Shown here one piece after another: positions 37,333 to 46,905 of a DNA stretch of 64,000 bases. This DNA is from an uncultured Cellulophaga sp. Its GTDB lineage: Bacteria > Bacteroidota > Bacteroidia > Flavobacteriales > Flavobacteriaceae. Under the pieces are notes generated by a model that searched no databases, was not told the DNA's origin, and worked only from the letters and a program-made list of their open reading frames with translations. Position numbers and translations under genes: made by a program. The DNA lies in assembly GCA_947496695.1 (NCBI GenBank), contig CANMEI010000005.1, positions 216,495 to 280,494 on the forward strand, read 5' to 3'. How positions within the stretch are numbered: position 1 is the stretch's first letter; every line of letters begins with the position of its first letter.

Positions 37333-37355
37333 TTAAAATCTAAAAATTTCTATAC

Positions 37356-37417
37356 AAACTGTTTTGTGAACTACAATTGGTATTTATGCTAGTTGTAGTT
37401 TATAAAACAGTTTTTTT
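37356..37417 (+). terminator. Rho-independent terminator after nrdBA
   Basis: 21-nt arms (37356-37376 and 37393-37413) pair throughout, with two G-U pairs, around a 16-nt loop and end in seven T. Confidence 0.85.
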
Positions 37418-37536
37418 GCTTATTTGTCAGTTGTTTATAACTCATTTCAATCATTCTTTAATGCAATACAATGCTATAAATAATGATTGTTTATTTATAA
37501 TTTATCTTCAAATTTTGAATCAAATTTAAATTGAAG

Positions 37537-38319
37537 ATGAGTAAAGATGTACAAGTTGATACACCGCAAAATGTACCTTATGAAATAGTTGGGAAAGGAA
37601 AAAAACACATAGTATTTGTACATTATTTTGGTGGTGATGCTGGTAGCTGGAAATGGTTGGTGAAAAGATTTGCTAAAAAATATACCTGTGTATTACTTAA
37701 TCTTCCTGGTTTTAATAATACAAAGAATTTAAAAGATCCTAGTATTTACTCGTATGCAAATTTTATAAATCAACAGATTGAAAAATTAGGCATTAAGGAC
37801 TATATATTATGCGGACATTCAATGGGAGGTAAACTTGCACTGTATGCGTCACAAATAATGGCGTTTGAAAAACCAGAAAAAATTATACTTATAGCACCGT
37901 CACCACCAACAGTGGAGAATATGCCCGATGAAGAAAAAGAGCGTATGTTAAATCATCCGAATAGGGAAGAGGCTATAAATACTGTTGAAAAAGTCACCAA
38001 AAGAAAATTAAGAAAAGAGAAGAAAAAATACGCTATTGAATCGCAATTACGAATAGATCATAAAGCTTGGAAATGGTGGATTACTGAAGGTATGAATGAA
38101 GATATTTCAGAAAGAATAACAACCCTAAACATTCCAACTTTTGTTATTTGTTCTAAAAAAGACCCAGCAATTTCAATAAAAGCAATTTATGAAGAAGTTA
38201 TGCCAAACCTTGTGCAACCAAGTATTATGGTGTTCAATAGAGTAGGGCATTTAATACCAATGGAAGCACCCAGAAAATTAGCGCGATTAATTAAAAGAAT
38301 ATCTAAGTTAAAATATTAA
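37537..38319 (+). CDS. Alpha/beta hydrolase
   Basis: 260-residue alpha/beta hydrolase fold protein. HYFGGDAGSWKWL near residue 35 forms the oxyanion region, GHSMGGKLAL (about 93-102) holds the nucleophilic Ser, and VGHLIPMEAP near 240 the catalytic His. I chose ATG 37537; an in-frame TTG at 37531 adds two residues. No signal peptide. Similar proteins include esterases, haloperoxidase-like enzymes and hydrolases of metabolic intermediates; the substrate is unknown. It stands alone after the nrd terminator. Confidence 0.85.
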   Translation: MSKDVQVDTPQNVPYEIVGKGKKHIVFVHYFGGDAGSWKWLVKRFAKKYTCVLLNLPGFNNTKNLKDPSIYSYANFINQQIEKLGIKDYILCGHSMGGKLALYASQIMAFEKPEKIILIAPSPPTVENMPDEEKERMLNHPNREEAINTVEKVTKRKLRKEKKKYAIESQLRIDHKAWKWWITEGMNEDISERITTLNIPTFVICSKKDPAISIKAIYEEVMPNLVQPSIMVFNRVGHLIPMEAPRKLARLIKRISKLKY

Positions 38320-38378
38320 GCTATTTTAAACTTAAATGGCGATCAAAAATAGTTTAATAGTATATTTTTGAAGTCAAA

Positions 38379-38957
38379 ATGAACACTAGTTTTATGGAAG
38401 TTGAAAAATTTATTTTCTGTCTTGAAGGTATTCCTGATGTAGATAATACGAATACAACTGAAGTAGTAGAAACTTTAGAAGATATTGCTTTAAAACAGCA
38501 TATTTCGAGTATTTATAAAACCTGTGATACTATTGAAGGTCTAGAAGATAGTTTAAATAACTTGCTTTATGACGATCATAATTTTAAGTATTATGAAATT
38601 ATTTACTTAGTTATGGATGGCGCACCAAATAATATTTTGTTGAATGATTATTATTACAGCATAGAAGAGGTTGCTGAAATCTTTGAAGGTAGAATGAGTG
38701 GAAAAGTAATTCATTTTTCGAATAAGAAAACATTAGATTTAACTGATGAAGAATCTCAATATTTTTTAGATGTAACAGGTGCACGTGCAATATCCGGTTA
38801 CGGAACCAATAGAAATGAAATATCAAGTGTTAATACTATTGATAGGCTCTTTTTTAGTGCCTATCAAGAAAATGATGATTTAACCGAAGTGGTGGAATTA
38901 ATGTTCCAGAAGCACTACAAACTTTGTAAGTTGCTAGATTTTAGATTGTATTATTAA
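38379..38957 (+). CDS. Uncharacterised protein, possibly DUF6642-like
   Basis: 192-residue soluble protein of unknown function with an acidic, aromatic composition. It begins FIFCLEGIPDVDN, has a segment YKTCDTIEGLEDSLNNLLYDD near residue 47 and YYEIIYLVMDGAPNNI near 70, which resemble the layout of DUF6642 proteins as I remember them (not verified). A TATTTTTG -7 element at 38363-38370 lies only 8 nt before the ATG, so the transcript may be nearly leaderless. No membrane segment or signal peptide. Confidence 0.65.
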   Translation: MNTSFMEVEKFIFCLEGIPDVDNTNTTEVVETLEDIALKQHISSIYKTCDTIEGLEDSLNNLLYDDHNFKYYEIIYLVMDGAPNNILLNDYYYSIEEVAEIFEGRMSGKVIHFSNKKTLDLTDEESQYFLDVTGARAISGYGTNRNEISSVNTIDRLFFSAYQENDDLTEVVELMFQKHYKLCKLLDFRLYY

Positions 38958-39015
38958 TTACTTTTTAAAATTGGTTTTTAAAATAATTCAACAGTAATTT
39001 TTTTGTCTTTTGTTA

Positions 39016-40428
39016 TTACTTACCAATACAGAAATTCGCAAAAATATTACCTAGCAAATCATCACTTGATATTTCGCCAGTAATTTCACCAAAATGGAAT
39101 AATGCTTGTCGAATATCAATAGCTAATAAATCTCCAGAAAAACCAGAATCCATACCAAATTGTACTTTCTGTATTTCTTCTAAAGCTTTTAATAGTGAAT
39201 TGTAATGGCGGGTATTAGTTACTATTGTTTCATTATTTCTAAGAGCTCCTGTGTTAATTAAACTTAATAGCTCACCCTTTAAATCTTCAACACCTTCACC
39301 TGTTTTAGCTGAGATAAAAATAGTTTTTAGTTGCGCACTTAATGATGCTAGTTCAGTTGTAATTAATTTAGTATTGTTGGTAGTTATTTTATCAGCTTTA
39401 TTTATTAAAAGTAAAATTGCTTTTTGTGGAAATTGATTTTTTATTTTTTCGATTTCAATTTTTAAAACTTCAAGCTCTTTTGCACTTGCTAATAATGACC
39501 CATCTACTAAGTATAAAACTACTTGTGCTTGTTTTATTTTCTCAAAAGTCTTTTTTATACCAATACCCTCAACAACATCTTTAGTTTCTCGTATACCAGC
39601 CGTATCAATAAAACGGAAACCAATACCATCAATAGAAATTTCATCTTCAATAGTATCACGCGTAGTACCTGCAATATCAGATACTATGGCTCTGTCTTCA
39701 TTTAATAACGAGTTTAAAAGTGTAGATTTACCTACATTTGGTTCGCCAACTATGGCTACAGGAATACCGTTTTTAATTACATTACCTACAGCAAATGAAT
39801 CTATCAAACGTTTTAAAACAAGCGTAATTCTATTAATTAAATCTTGAAATTGAGCTCTGTTTGCAAATTCAACATCTTCTTCTGCAAAGTCAAGTTCTAA
39901 CTCAATAAGCGAGGCAAAATTCATTAATTCGGCTCTCAGTTCTTTAATTTCATTACTAAAACCACCACGCATTTGTTGCATTGCAATCTGGTGACTTGCA
40001 GCATTGTCTGAAGCAATAACGTCAGCCACAGCTTCTGCTTGACTTAAATCTATTTTTCCGTTTAAAAAGGCACGCAACGTAAATTCACCAGCATCAGCAG
40101 TTTTACAACCGTTGCGTAAAAATAGTTGTATTATTTCTTGCTGAATATAAGTAGAACCATGGCATGATATTTCAACAATGTTTTCACCAGTATAAGAATT
40201 CGGACCTTTAAAAATAGAAACCAAAACTTCATCAAGCGTTCGGTCGCCATCAACAATATGACCCAAAAGAATCGTATGAGTTTTTTGTTCTTCAAGATTT
40301 TTACCTCTTTTAGATACAAAGTGTTTTGATGCAATTTTTATCGCATCTTTTCCTGAAATACGTATTACTGCAATTGCGCCAGCACCTGCGGGAGTTGCTA
40401 ATGCAATAATAGATTCGTTTGAAAACAT
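39016..40428 (-). CDS. mnmE: tRNA uridine-5-carboxymethylaminomethyl modification GTPase MnmE
   Basis: 470-residue full-length MnmE. N-terminal folate-binding domain (starts with ATPAGAGAIAVIRISG), a helical middle, and an inserted G domain with GEPNVGKSTLLN (P-loop, about 225), DIAGTTRD (switch I/G2), DTAGIRE (G3) and NKAD (G4); it ends with the hallmark FCIGK, which supplies the Cys of the reaction. With MnmG it makes the cmnm5 modification at the tRNA wobble uridine. It stands alone on the minus strand. Confidence 0.97.
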   Translation of the reverse strand: MFSNESIIALATPAGAGAIAVIRISGKDAIKIASKHFVSKRGKNLEEQKTHTILLGHIVDGDRTLDEVLVSIFKGPNSYTGENIVEISCHGSTYIQQEIIQLFLRNGCKTADAGEFTLRAFLNGKIDLSQAEAVADVIASDNAASHQIAMQQMRGGFSNEIKELRAELMNFASLIELELDFAEEDVEFANRAQFQDLINRITLVLKRLIDSFAVGNVIKNGIPVAIVGEPNVGKSTLLNSLLNEDRAIVSDIAGTTRDTIEDEISIDGIGFRFIDTAGIRETKDVVEGIGIKKTFEKIKQAQVVLYLVDGSLLASAKELEVLKIEIEKIKNQFPQKAILLLINKADKITTNNTKLITTELASLSAQLKTIFISAKTGEGVEDLKGELLSLINTGALRNNETIVTNTRHYNSLLKALEEIQKVQFGMDSGFSGDLLAIDIRQALFHFGEITGEISSDDLLGNIFANFCIGK

Positions 40429-40651
40429 AGAAATAATTTAGGTGCAAAAATAAGAAATACTAATGAGGCTTTATAATTAAAATTAACGTGCTGTTTAATA
40501 TGATAAGTGTTTGTTCTGTTTATAATATTGGCATACCTTTTGATTTATTGAGCATGAATATATATGATAAAATCATTATAAAATATTAAATTATTATGAG
40601 ATACTATTTTATATCTTCGCCTAACCATTAACATTAAAATAAATTTAAATT

Positions 40652-41146
40652 ATGAAAAAAGTATTCTTATTAGCAATACTAACAGTAGCAACTGTAAATG
40701 CAACATTTGGTCAAGAAACAGAGTTGCCAAATCCTGTAACAGAACAACAAAAAGATTCATTGGCAAATGTAGCAGCTATTGAAGAGGCAGCCGCTTTAGA
40801 GACTTTAGAAAAAGCTAAAATTGAAGCTGAAGAAGCAAAAAAAGCAGCAGCAGAGGCAAAAAAAGTAGCTAAGGAACAAAAGAAAGCAGATAAAGCTCAA
40901 AAAAAATTAGCTAGTGAAGCAAAAAAAACTGCTAAACTTGAAAAGAGTATTGAAAGTAAAAAAAGTGACATTTCTAAAAGTGAGTTGAAAATACAAAGTC
41001 TTCAAACTAAATTAGAAAAAAATAAAATTAAGGGTAAATTATCTCCTGTAGATGAAGCTAAATTGAATGAGAAAATTTCAAAAGAAAAGACTTCTATATT
41101 AAAAGATAAAGAAAAGCTTAGAAAATTAAAAAGTAAATTATTGTAA
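40652..41146 (+). CDS. Secreted coiled-coil Lys/Ala/Glu-rich protein
   Basis: 164-residue protein with a signal peptide (MKKVFLLAILTVATVNATFGQ). The rest is a continuous charged helix rich in Lys, Ala and Glu with repeated KKAAAEAKK / AKLEKSIESKK-like stretches, so a long coiled coil in the periplasm is likely. No domain family is recognised. The DUF4870 gene follows 53 nt later, which is far enough that co-transcription is uncertain. Confidence 0.7.
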   Translation: MKKVFLLAILTVATVNATFGQETELPNPVTEQQKDSLANVAAIEEAAALETLEKAKIEAEEAKKAAAEAKKVAKEQKKADKAQKKLASEAKKTAKLEKSIESKKSDISKSELKIQSLQTKLEKNKIKGKLSPVDEAKLNEKISKEKTSILKDKEKLRKLKSKLL

Positions 41147-41199
41147 CAAAATTTATTCTTGAGCGTCATATTAGTACATCAATCATAAAAACTAATATT

Positions 41200-41538
41200 A
41201 TGCAAAAAGAAAATAAACAACTTTTAGTTATTACCCACCTTAGCCAATTATTAGATGTAATTACTGGTTGTGGTGGGTTTATTGTTCCATTAATTATATG
41301 GTTAACACAAAAGGATTCTATTACAAATATGGATGAAAATGGAAAGGCTATTCTTAATTTTAGAATAAGTATGTTTTTGTATTTAATACTTAGTGTACCA
41401 TTAATATTATTATTTGGTTTAGGACTTTTAGGAATATTAGGTGTTAGTATTCTATTATTTGTTTTTCCAATAGTAAATGCGGTACGTGTAAGTAATGGAG
41501 AAGATCCATATTATCCTATGAGTATTAAATTTTTATAA
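41200..41538 (+). CDS. DUF4870 membrane protein
   Basis: 112-residue small membrane protein with the DUF4870 pattern: LLVITHLSQLLDVITGCGGFIVPLIIWLTQKD-like first helix, a middle ENGKAILNFRISMFLYLIL segment and a last helix ending near RVSNGEDPYYPMSIKFL. Three to four transmembrane segments. Function unknown; members may form membrane channels or stress proteins. A bidirectional terminator follows. Confidence 0.85.
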   Translation: MQKENKQLLVITHLSQLLDVITGCGGFIVPLIIWLTQKDSITNMDENGKAILNFRISMFLYLILSVPLILLFGLGLLGILGVSILLFVFPIVNAVRVSNGEDPYYPMSIKFL

Positions 41539-41562
41539 TACTAAAACAAAACATTAATAAAT

Positions 41563-41601
41563 AAAAAAAGTCCCAACTACAAATGCAGTTGGGATTTTTT
41601 T
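41563..41601. terminator. Bidirectional terminator between DUF4870 and dnaN
   Basis: TCCCAACT (41571-41578) pairs with AGTTGGGA (41587-41594), flanked by a run of A on the left and a run of T on the right, so it works for both convergent transcripts. Confidence 0.85.
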
Positions 41602-41618
41602 AAATATAAAATGGTTGG

Positions 41619-42737
41619 TTAATTATTCAACATTACTGGCATTACTAGCATTGTAACTAACTCTCCTTCATCTAATCCGTCAACAGGCGTTAATATACCT
41701 GCTCTATTTGGTAAACTCATTTCTATTGAAATATCATCAGATGTTAGGTTGGCTAACATTTCAACTAAAAATCTTGAATTAAACCCAATTTGCATATCAT
41801 CACCTTGGTAAGAACATGTTAAACGTTCTTCTGCTTTATTACTATAGTCAATATCTTCAGCAGAAATATTTAATTCTGCACCTGCAATTTTTAAGCGTAT
41901 TTGGTGGGTAGTTTTGTTTGAGAAAATGGAAACTCTACGAACAGAACTCAATAATTGATTTCTAGAAATAGAAAGCATATTAGGGTTCTCTTTCGGTATT
42001 ACAGCTTCATAGTTAGGGTACTTACCATCAATTAAACGACAGATAAGTTCTATGTTTTCATAACTAAATTTAGCATTACTTTCATTATACTCAATAGTAA
42101 CATCAGATTCACTACCACCTAAAATTCCTTTTAAAAGGTTTAAAGGTTTTTTCGGCATAATGAATTCTGCTACCTGTGAAGCTTTTAAATCTGTTCTTTG
42201 GTATTTTACTAATTTGTGTGCATCAGTAGCAACAAATGTTAGGCTTTCAGGTGAAAATTGAAAGAATATACCGCTCATTACTGGTCTTAAATCATCATTC
42301 CCGGCGGCAAATATTGTTTTATTAATAGCAGTTGCTAAAATATCACCAATTATTGTTGTTGAGCTTGGGTTTGAAAGTTCTACAGCTTTAGGGAATTCAG
42401 TACCATCGGCATAAGCTAAAGCATATTTACCATGATTAGAGCTTATTTCTACTGTATTATTAGCATCAACTACAAAAGTTAATGGTTGTTCAGGAAATGT
42501 TTTAAGAATATCTAATAATAATTTAGCAGGTACAGCAATCAATCCTTCATTGTCAGAATCTACATTTAATACTGCACTAATAGTTGTTTCTAAATCTGAA
42601 GCAGAAACTGTTAATTCATTTTGCTTTAAATCAAACAGAAAATTATCTAGAATAGGTAATGTGTTACTGTTATTAATAACGCCACCTAAAACCTGTAATT
42701 GTTTAAGTAAATATGTACTAGATACTATAAATTTCAT
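41619..42737 (-). CDS. dnaN: DNA polymerase III beta subunit (sliding clamp)
   Basis: 372-residue clamp, a normal length. Starts KFIVSSTYLLKQLQVLGGVINNSNTLPILDNFLF (three-domain beta clamp pattern) and ends with the C-terminal strand LVMPVMLNN. It forms a ring dimer round DNA and tethers polymerases. It is not next to dnaA here, as is common in Bacteroidetes. Confidence 0.96.
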   Translation of the reverse strand: MKFIVSSTYLLKQLQVLGGVINNSNTLPILDNFLFDLKQNELTVSASDLETTISAVLNVDSDNEGLIAVPAKLLLDILKTFPEQPLTFVVDANNTVEISSNHGKYALAYADGTEFPKAVELSNPSSTTIIGDILATAINKTIFAAGNDDLRPVMSGIFFQFSPESLTFVATDAHKLVKYQRTDLKASQVAEFIMPKKPLNLLKGILGGSESDVTIEYNESNAKFSYENIELICRLIDGKYPNYEAVIPKENPNMLSISRNQLLSSVRRVSIFSNKTTHQIRLKIAGAELNISAEDIDYSNKAEERLTCSYQGDDMQIGFNSRFLVEMLANLTSDDISIEMSLPNRAGILTPVDGLDEGELVTMLVMPVMLNN

Positions 42738-43065
42738 TCCTTTATATATTTTATTTCTCTTTATGTTCTATAAAAGCATTCGAATATTGAAATGTTCAAT
42801 TTTTAAAAACCTTCCAAAAACATGTGCCTCGTTAGAATAACAAAGATATTTTAATTGTTGTTTTTAATGAAACAAACTTATTAACACTATTTTGACTGAA
42901 AATACGCTAATTTTTATAAGCTTAAATGTATGAAAAAGACGCTAATAGTACTGTAAATCAAAGTAAAAACATAATTTAATTTACTAGGGCAATCTTTAAA
43001 TTTTGGTTTATAACAATTTATAGATGTTTATAAGTATCTTAAAATTAAAGACAATAACATACAAT
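42738..43065. other. Intergenic region between dnaN and the DUF62 gene
   Basis: About 330 nt, AT-rich. It must contain the dnaN promoter on the minus strand. I see no reliable gene, hairpin or repeat. Confidence 0.6.
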
Positions 43066-43896
43066 TTAAATAAATTCAATACTAATAGTGTCTCTGTAAT
43101 CAAGTCCTAATAAAGTAGATGCTCCTCCAACAGTATTTAAATCACTCTTATAAATAGCAAGTTCTATATATTCCGATGAATTAAACAAAGCTAAAAGATC
43201 ACCAGGTGCTTTGCGTTTGCTTTTTTCTATATCAAAATTAATAATGTCACTATATCTATTATAGATTTTGGTAATTTTTTTATTTCGTGCATTTAAAATA
43301 AATTCACGACCATTTCTATAGGCTTCAAAAACATGTTTTTGAATATTGGTAATAACATTCCCAAAATTATCTATGTAAATAACATTCCCAATAATAACTT
43401 TGCCATTTTCTATAATTCTAGGTGCAAATTCTCTTATATCTTTTAAGTTATCAAAGTTTTTACCAACAACATCTAATGTGCCACCACGAGCAATATGGCA
43501 GGCTATTTTAGTAAATACATCTAGTACAGGAAAGCAACTTACCTCTTGTAAATTTAAGTCTATAGTTACTACTTTATCAGGTTTAATTTCTGATGTTATT
43601 AATGAGATAACTCCGTTGTTTGCAGAAATAAAATAATGACCATCAACATACACTGCAATGTGTTGATTTTCAGGAGTAAGTTCAGAGTCTACACCAACAA
43701 TATGTATGGTCCCTTTAGGGAAACTTTTATAAGAGTTTTTTAAAATATATGCACATTCAGGTATATTGAACGGGTTAATCTGATTAGAGATATCAACAAT
43801 TTTAGCATCAGCTATTTCACTGTAAATAGTTCCTTTGATTACCCCAATAAAATGATCTTTATACCCAAAATCAGTAGTTAATGTAATAATTGCCAT
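43066..43896 (-). CDS. SAM hydroxide adenosyltransferase family protein (DUF62)
   Basis: 276-residue member of the S-adenosyl-L-methionine hydrolase (adenosine-forming)/fluorinase-like DUF62 family. It begins ITLTTDFGYKDHFIGVIKG with the conserved Asp, and later has the VDSEL segment near residue 70 and YIDNFGNVITNI near 175. These enzymes use a nucleophilic water (or halide) on SAM to give adenosine and methionine. The enzyme's halide-binding residues cannot be settled here, so a hydrolase is the default. Confidence 0.88.
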   Translation of the reverse strand: MAIITLTTDFGYKDHFIGVIKGTIYSEIADAKIVDISNQINPFNIPECAYILKNSYKSFPKGTIHIVGVDSELTPENQHIAVYVDGHYFISANNGVISLITSEIKPDKVVTIDLNLQEVSCFPVLDVFTKIACHIARGGTLDVVGKNFDNLKDIREFAPRIIENGKVIIGNVIYIDNFGNVITNIQKHVFEAYRNGREFILNARNKKITKIYNRYSDIINFDIEKSKRKAPGDLLALFNSSEYIELAIYKSDLNTVGGASTLLGLDYRDTISIEFI

Positions 43897-44024
43897 ATAT
43901 GACTGTTGATATGTTTTTTACTTTATCAAACTGATTTTTACTTAAGTTTGTTAAACAAAATTACACAATTTTTAAGGTAACAAAAATTAATATTTATAAG
44001 GCTAGTAATTAAATCCGATAATCT

Positions 44025-44978
44025 TTGAACGAACTGATAATTGAACTTACGGAAATTAGTCCAAGAGATTTTTTTGGACAGCAAAATGAAAACATCGACT
44101 TAATAAAAAAGTACTTTCCAAAGCTTAAAATTGTAGCAAGAGGTAGTAAAATAAAAGTTTACGGAGATGACGAACTCTTAGAAGAGTTTGATAAACGTTT
44201 TAAAATGCTATCTGAGCATTATTTAAAATATAATAAACTTACAGAAAATGCGATAGAGCGTTTGTTGATGAGTACCGATGAAGATGATTTAACTTCTTCA
44301 GAAAGTAGTGGAGAAGTTATTGTGCATGGTGTTAGTGGTCGTTTAATTAGAGCGCAAACAGTAAATCAGCGTAAGTTAGTTGATGCTATGCGTAAAAATG
44401 ATATGGTTTTTGCTATTGGCCCTGCAGGTACAGGTAAAACATATACCGGTGTTGCTTTAGCGGTTCAGGCTTTAAAAGAAAAAAAAGTTAAGAGAATAAT
44501 ACTTACTAGGCCAGCCGTTGAAGCAGGAGAGAACTTAGGTTTTTTACCAGGAGATTTAAAAGAAAAATTAGATCCGTATATGCAACCTTTATATGATGCA
44601 CTGCGCGATATGATTTCACCAGAAAAATTGGCAATGTATGTTGAAAATGGAACTATTCAAATTGCACCTTTGGCTTTTATGCGTGGTAGAACATTAGATG
44701 ATGCTTTTGTAATTTTAGATGAAGGACAAAATACAACACATGCCCAAATGAAAATGTTTTTAACAAGAATGGGTAAAAATGCTCGCTTTTTAATTACAGG
44801 AGATCCAGGTCAAATTGATTTACCAAGACGTACTATTTCGGGTTTAAAAGAAGCTCTTTTAGTTTTGCAAAATGTTGAAGGAATTTCAATTATCTATTTA
44901 GATGACAAAGATGTAATACGCCATAAATTAGTTAAGAAAGTGATTGAGGCTTATAAAGGAATTGAACATCAAAATTAA
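44025..44978 (+). CDS. PhoH family protein
   Basis: 317-residue PhoH-like ATPase, with the ATP-binding part after a KH-like N-terminal domain. Walker A GPAGTGKTY (about residue 134), Walker B ILDEGQN (about 230), then LITGDPGQIDLP (sensor). The start is TTG 44025: the codon at 44019-44021 in frame is a stop, and no in-frame ATG occurs until about residue 56, which would cut the conserved MNELIIELTEI-like N-terminus. Possible roles include RNA metabolism under stress. It faces away from the DUF62 gene. Confidence 0.9.
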   Translation: MNELIIELTEISPRDFFGQQNENIDLIKKYFPKLKIVARGSKIKVYGDDELLEEFDKRFKMLSEHYLKYNKLTENAIERLLMSTDEDDLTSSESSGEVIVHGVSGRLIRAQTVNQRKLVDAMRKNDMVFAIGPAGTGKTYTGVALAVQALKEKKVKRIILTRPAVEAGENLGFLPGDLKEKLDPYMQPLYDALRDMISPEKLAMYVENGTIQIAPLAFMRGRTLDDAFVILDEGQNTTHAQMKMFLTRMGKNARFLITGDPGQIDLPRRTISGLKEALLVLQNVEGISIIYLDDKDVIRHKLVKKVIEAYKGIEHQN

Positions 44979-45025
44979 TTTTATCAGTAAAAAGTAAATA
45001 AGTACCAATACGAAGTAATAGAATA

Positions 45026-45973
45026 ATGAGTAATACAATTATAGATACAAGTTTTAGTTTTCCAGGTCAGGTAAATGTTTACAAAGGAAAGGTAAGAGAG
45101 GTTTATCGCCTTGAGAATGATATAATGGTAATGGTAGCAACAGATAGACTTTCTGCTTTTGATGTTGTGATGCCTAAAGGTATACCCTATAAGGGGCAAA
45201 TTCTAAATCAAATTGCCACAAAAATGATGGAAGATACCGCTGATATTGTACCTAATTGGTTAGTAGCTACTCCTGACCCAAATGTAGCTATTGGCCATGC
45301 CTGTGAGCCATTTAAGGTTGAAATGGTAATTCGTGGCTATATGTCTGGTCATGCAGCACGTGAATATAAAGCAGGTAAAAGAATGCTTTGTGGAATTTCA
45401 ATGCCTGAAGGAATGAAGGAAAATGATAAATTTCCAGATCCAATAATTACACCTGCAACAAAAGCAGAAATGGGAGATCATGATGAAGATATATCAAGAG
45501 AAGATATTTTAAAGAAAGGTATAGTTTCTGAAGAAGATTACAGTATTCTTGAAAAATATACAAAGGCTTTATTTCAACGAGGAACTGAAATAGCGGCTAA
45601 AAGAGGACTTATTTTAGTAGATACAAAATATGAATTTGGAAAAACTAAAGAAGGTGAAATTGTATTAATTGATGAAATTCATACACCAGACTCTTCACGC
45701 TATTTTTATTCAGAAGGATATGAAGATCGTCAAGAAAAAGGAGAGGCACAAAAACAACTTTCTAAAGAGTTTGTGCGTCAATGGTTAATAGCAAATGATT
45801 TTCAAGGGTTAGAGGGGCAGAAAGTACCTGTAATGACTGATGAATATATAACTTCTGTTTCAGAGAGGTATATTGAATTATATGAAAATATTACAGGTGA
45901 AAAATTTATAAAGGCTGATATTTCTAATATTCAAGAACGAATAGAAAAAAATGTCTTAACCTATTTAAAGTAA
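45026..45973 (+). CDS. purC: Phosphoribosylaminoimidazole-succinocarboxamide synthase
   Basis: 315-residue SAICAR synthetase of the long type. [14 protein letters not shown] near residue 20 (nucleotide-binding lid), [17 protein letters not shown] near 36, [17 protein letters not shown] near 105 and [15 protein letters not shown] near 210 are diagnostic. It joins CAIR with aspartate in purine synthesis. It follows phoH after a gap of 47 nt. A 17-bp-stem terminator comes after it. Confidence 0.96.
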   Translation: MSNTIIDTSFSFPGQVNVYKGKVREVYRLENDIMVMVATDRLSAFDVVMPKGIPYKGQILNQIATKMMEDTADIVPNWLVATPDPNVAIGHACEPFKVEMVIRGYMSGHAAREYKAGKRMLCGISMPEGMKENDKFPDPIITPATKAEMGDHDEDISREDILKKGIVSEEDYSILEKYTKALFQRGTEIAAKRGLILVDTKYEFGKTKEGEIVLIDEIHTPDSSRYFYSEGYEDRQEKGEAQKQLSKEFVRQWLIANDFQGLEGQKVPVMTDEYITSVSERYIELYENITGEKFIKADISNIQERIEKNVLTYLK

Positions 45974-45998
45974 GATTTTTTTAAATTAACTATTGCAT

Positions 45999-46040
45999 AA
46001 TAAAGCGACTATATACTCTCAGATATATAGTCGCTTTATT
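45999..46040 (+). terminator. Terminator after purC
   Basis: 17-bp perfect stem (45999-46015 with 46024-46040), 8-nt loop, then an AT-rich tail on the plus strand. It may also stop the minus-strand exonuclease transcript ending at 46246. Confidence 0.85.
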
Positions 46041-46245
46041 TATTTTATAATGCAATATGATATAAAATTGCAGAAGCAATAAAACACAATAAATAAATAA
46101 AACTTTTTATTTTTTGGGGGGTATTCATATCGTAATTTTTATATGTAATATCAAGATAGTTAAAAATATAATATAAAATTGTATTTCATCTTAATTATCT
46201 GTGTTTAATCGATTGAACATCAGTGAATTTTTCTTCTGATAAGTT

Positions 46246-46905
46246 TTATTTGAATAAATATTTGAGGGTAATTTCTTTTTTTTCTTTTAATTTACTAACT
46301 ATTTTTAAAAAAAGAATTGCTGTAATATATGAATCACCCATTGCTGTATGGCGATCTTTTTTTGAAATACTAAACTTGTCAGCTAGGTCATCAAGTGTAT
46401 AACTGTTTTTTTTAGATAGTAAATTACTCTTTATTATGGTTTTTTTATACAGAGTAGAAGTGTCTAAAAGCCTATTTTTTAATTTTGGTAACCCGTTTCT
46501 TAATAATGCATTGTTTAGCATCGTAATATCAAAAAAAGTATGATGAGCAATAATTATACTATTGCCAATGTAATCTAAAAATAGCTCTAAGGCTTCTATT
46601 TCTGTAATTTTAGGTCTTTTAGTATTTTTTAAAATGCCATGAATTTTAACTGATTCTTTTCCGTAAACTTCTTGTATGAGAAATACTTCAAATCCGTTTT
46701 TTATTTCAATTTTATTATCATGAAGTGCTAATGCACCAATACATAATATTCTATCATTTTCATAATCAAAACCAGTGGTTTCCGTATCTAAAACAATAAA
46801 CCTATTTTTATCAATTTCATCAACTGTTTTTTGCTGAAATTTGTTTTCATAAGTTCTCCAGAAATCGGGAAGATTATCAGAATTTCTTTTTAAAAAATTA
46901 AACAT
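46246..46905 (-). CDS. DnaQ-like 3'-5' exonuclease
   Basis: 219-residue DEDDh exonuclease. Motif I is FIVLDTETTGFD (about residue 32), motif II ends at HHTFFDITML (about 120), and motif III is HTAMGDSYITA with the His-x4-Asp pair (about 190). It degrades single-stranded DNA or RNA 3' ends. Its ATG overlaps the stop of the CAP-CBS-DUF294 gene by 1 nt, so the two are one transcript and may act together. It is not DNA polymerase III epsilon itself in proof. Confidence 0.9.
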   Translation of the reverse strand: MFNFLKRNSDNLPDFWRTYENKFQQKTVDEIDKNRFIVLDTETTGFDYENDRILCIGALALHDNKIEIKNGFEVFLIQEVYGKESVKIHGILKNTKRPKITEIEALELFLDYIGNSIIIAHHTFFDITMLNNALLRNGLPKLKNRLLDTSTLYKKTIIKSNLLSKKNSYTLDDLADKFSISKKDRHTAMGDSYITAILFLKIVSKLKEKKEITLKYLFK

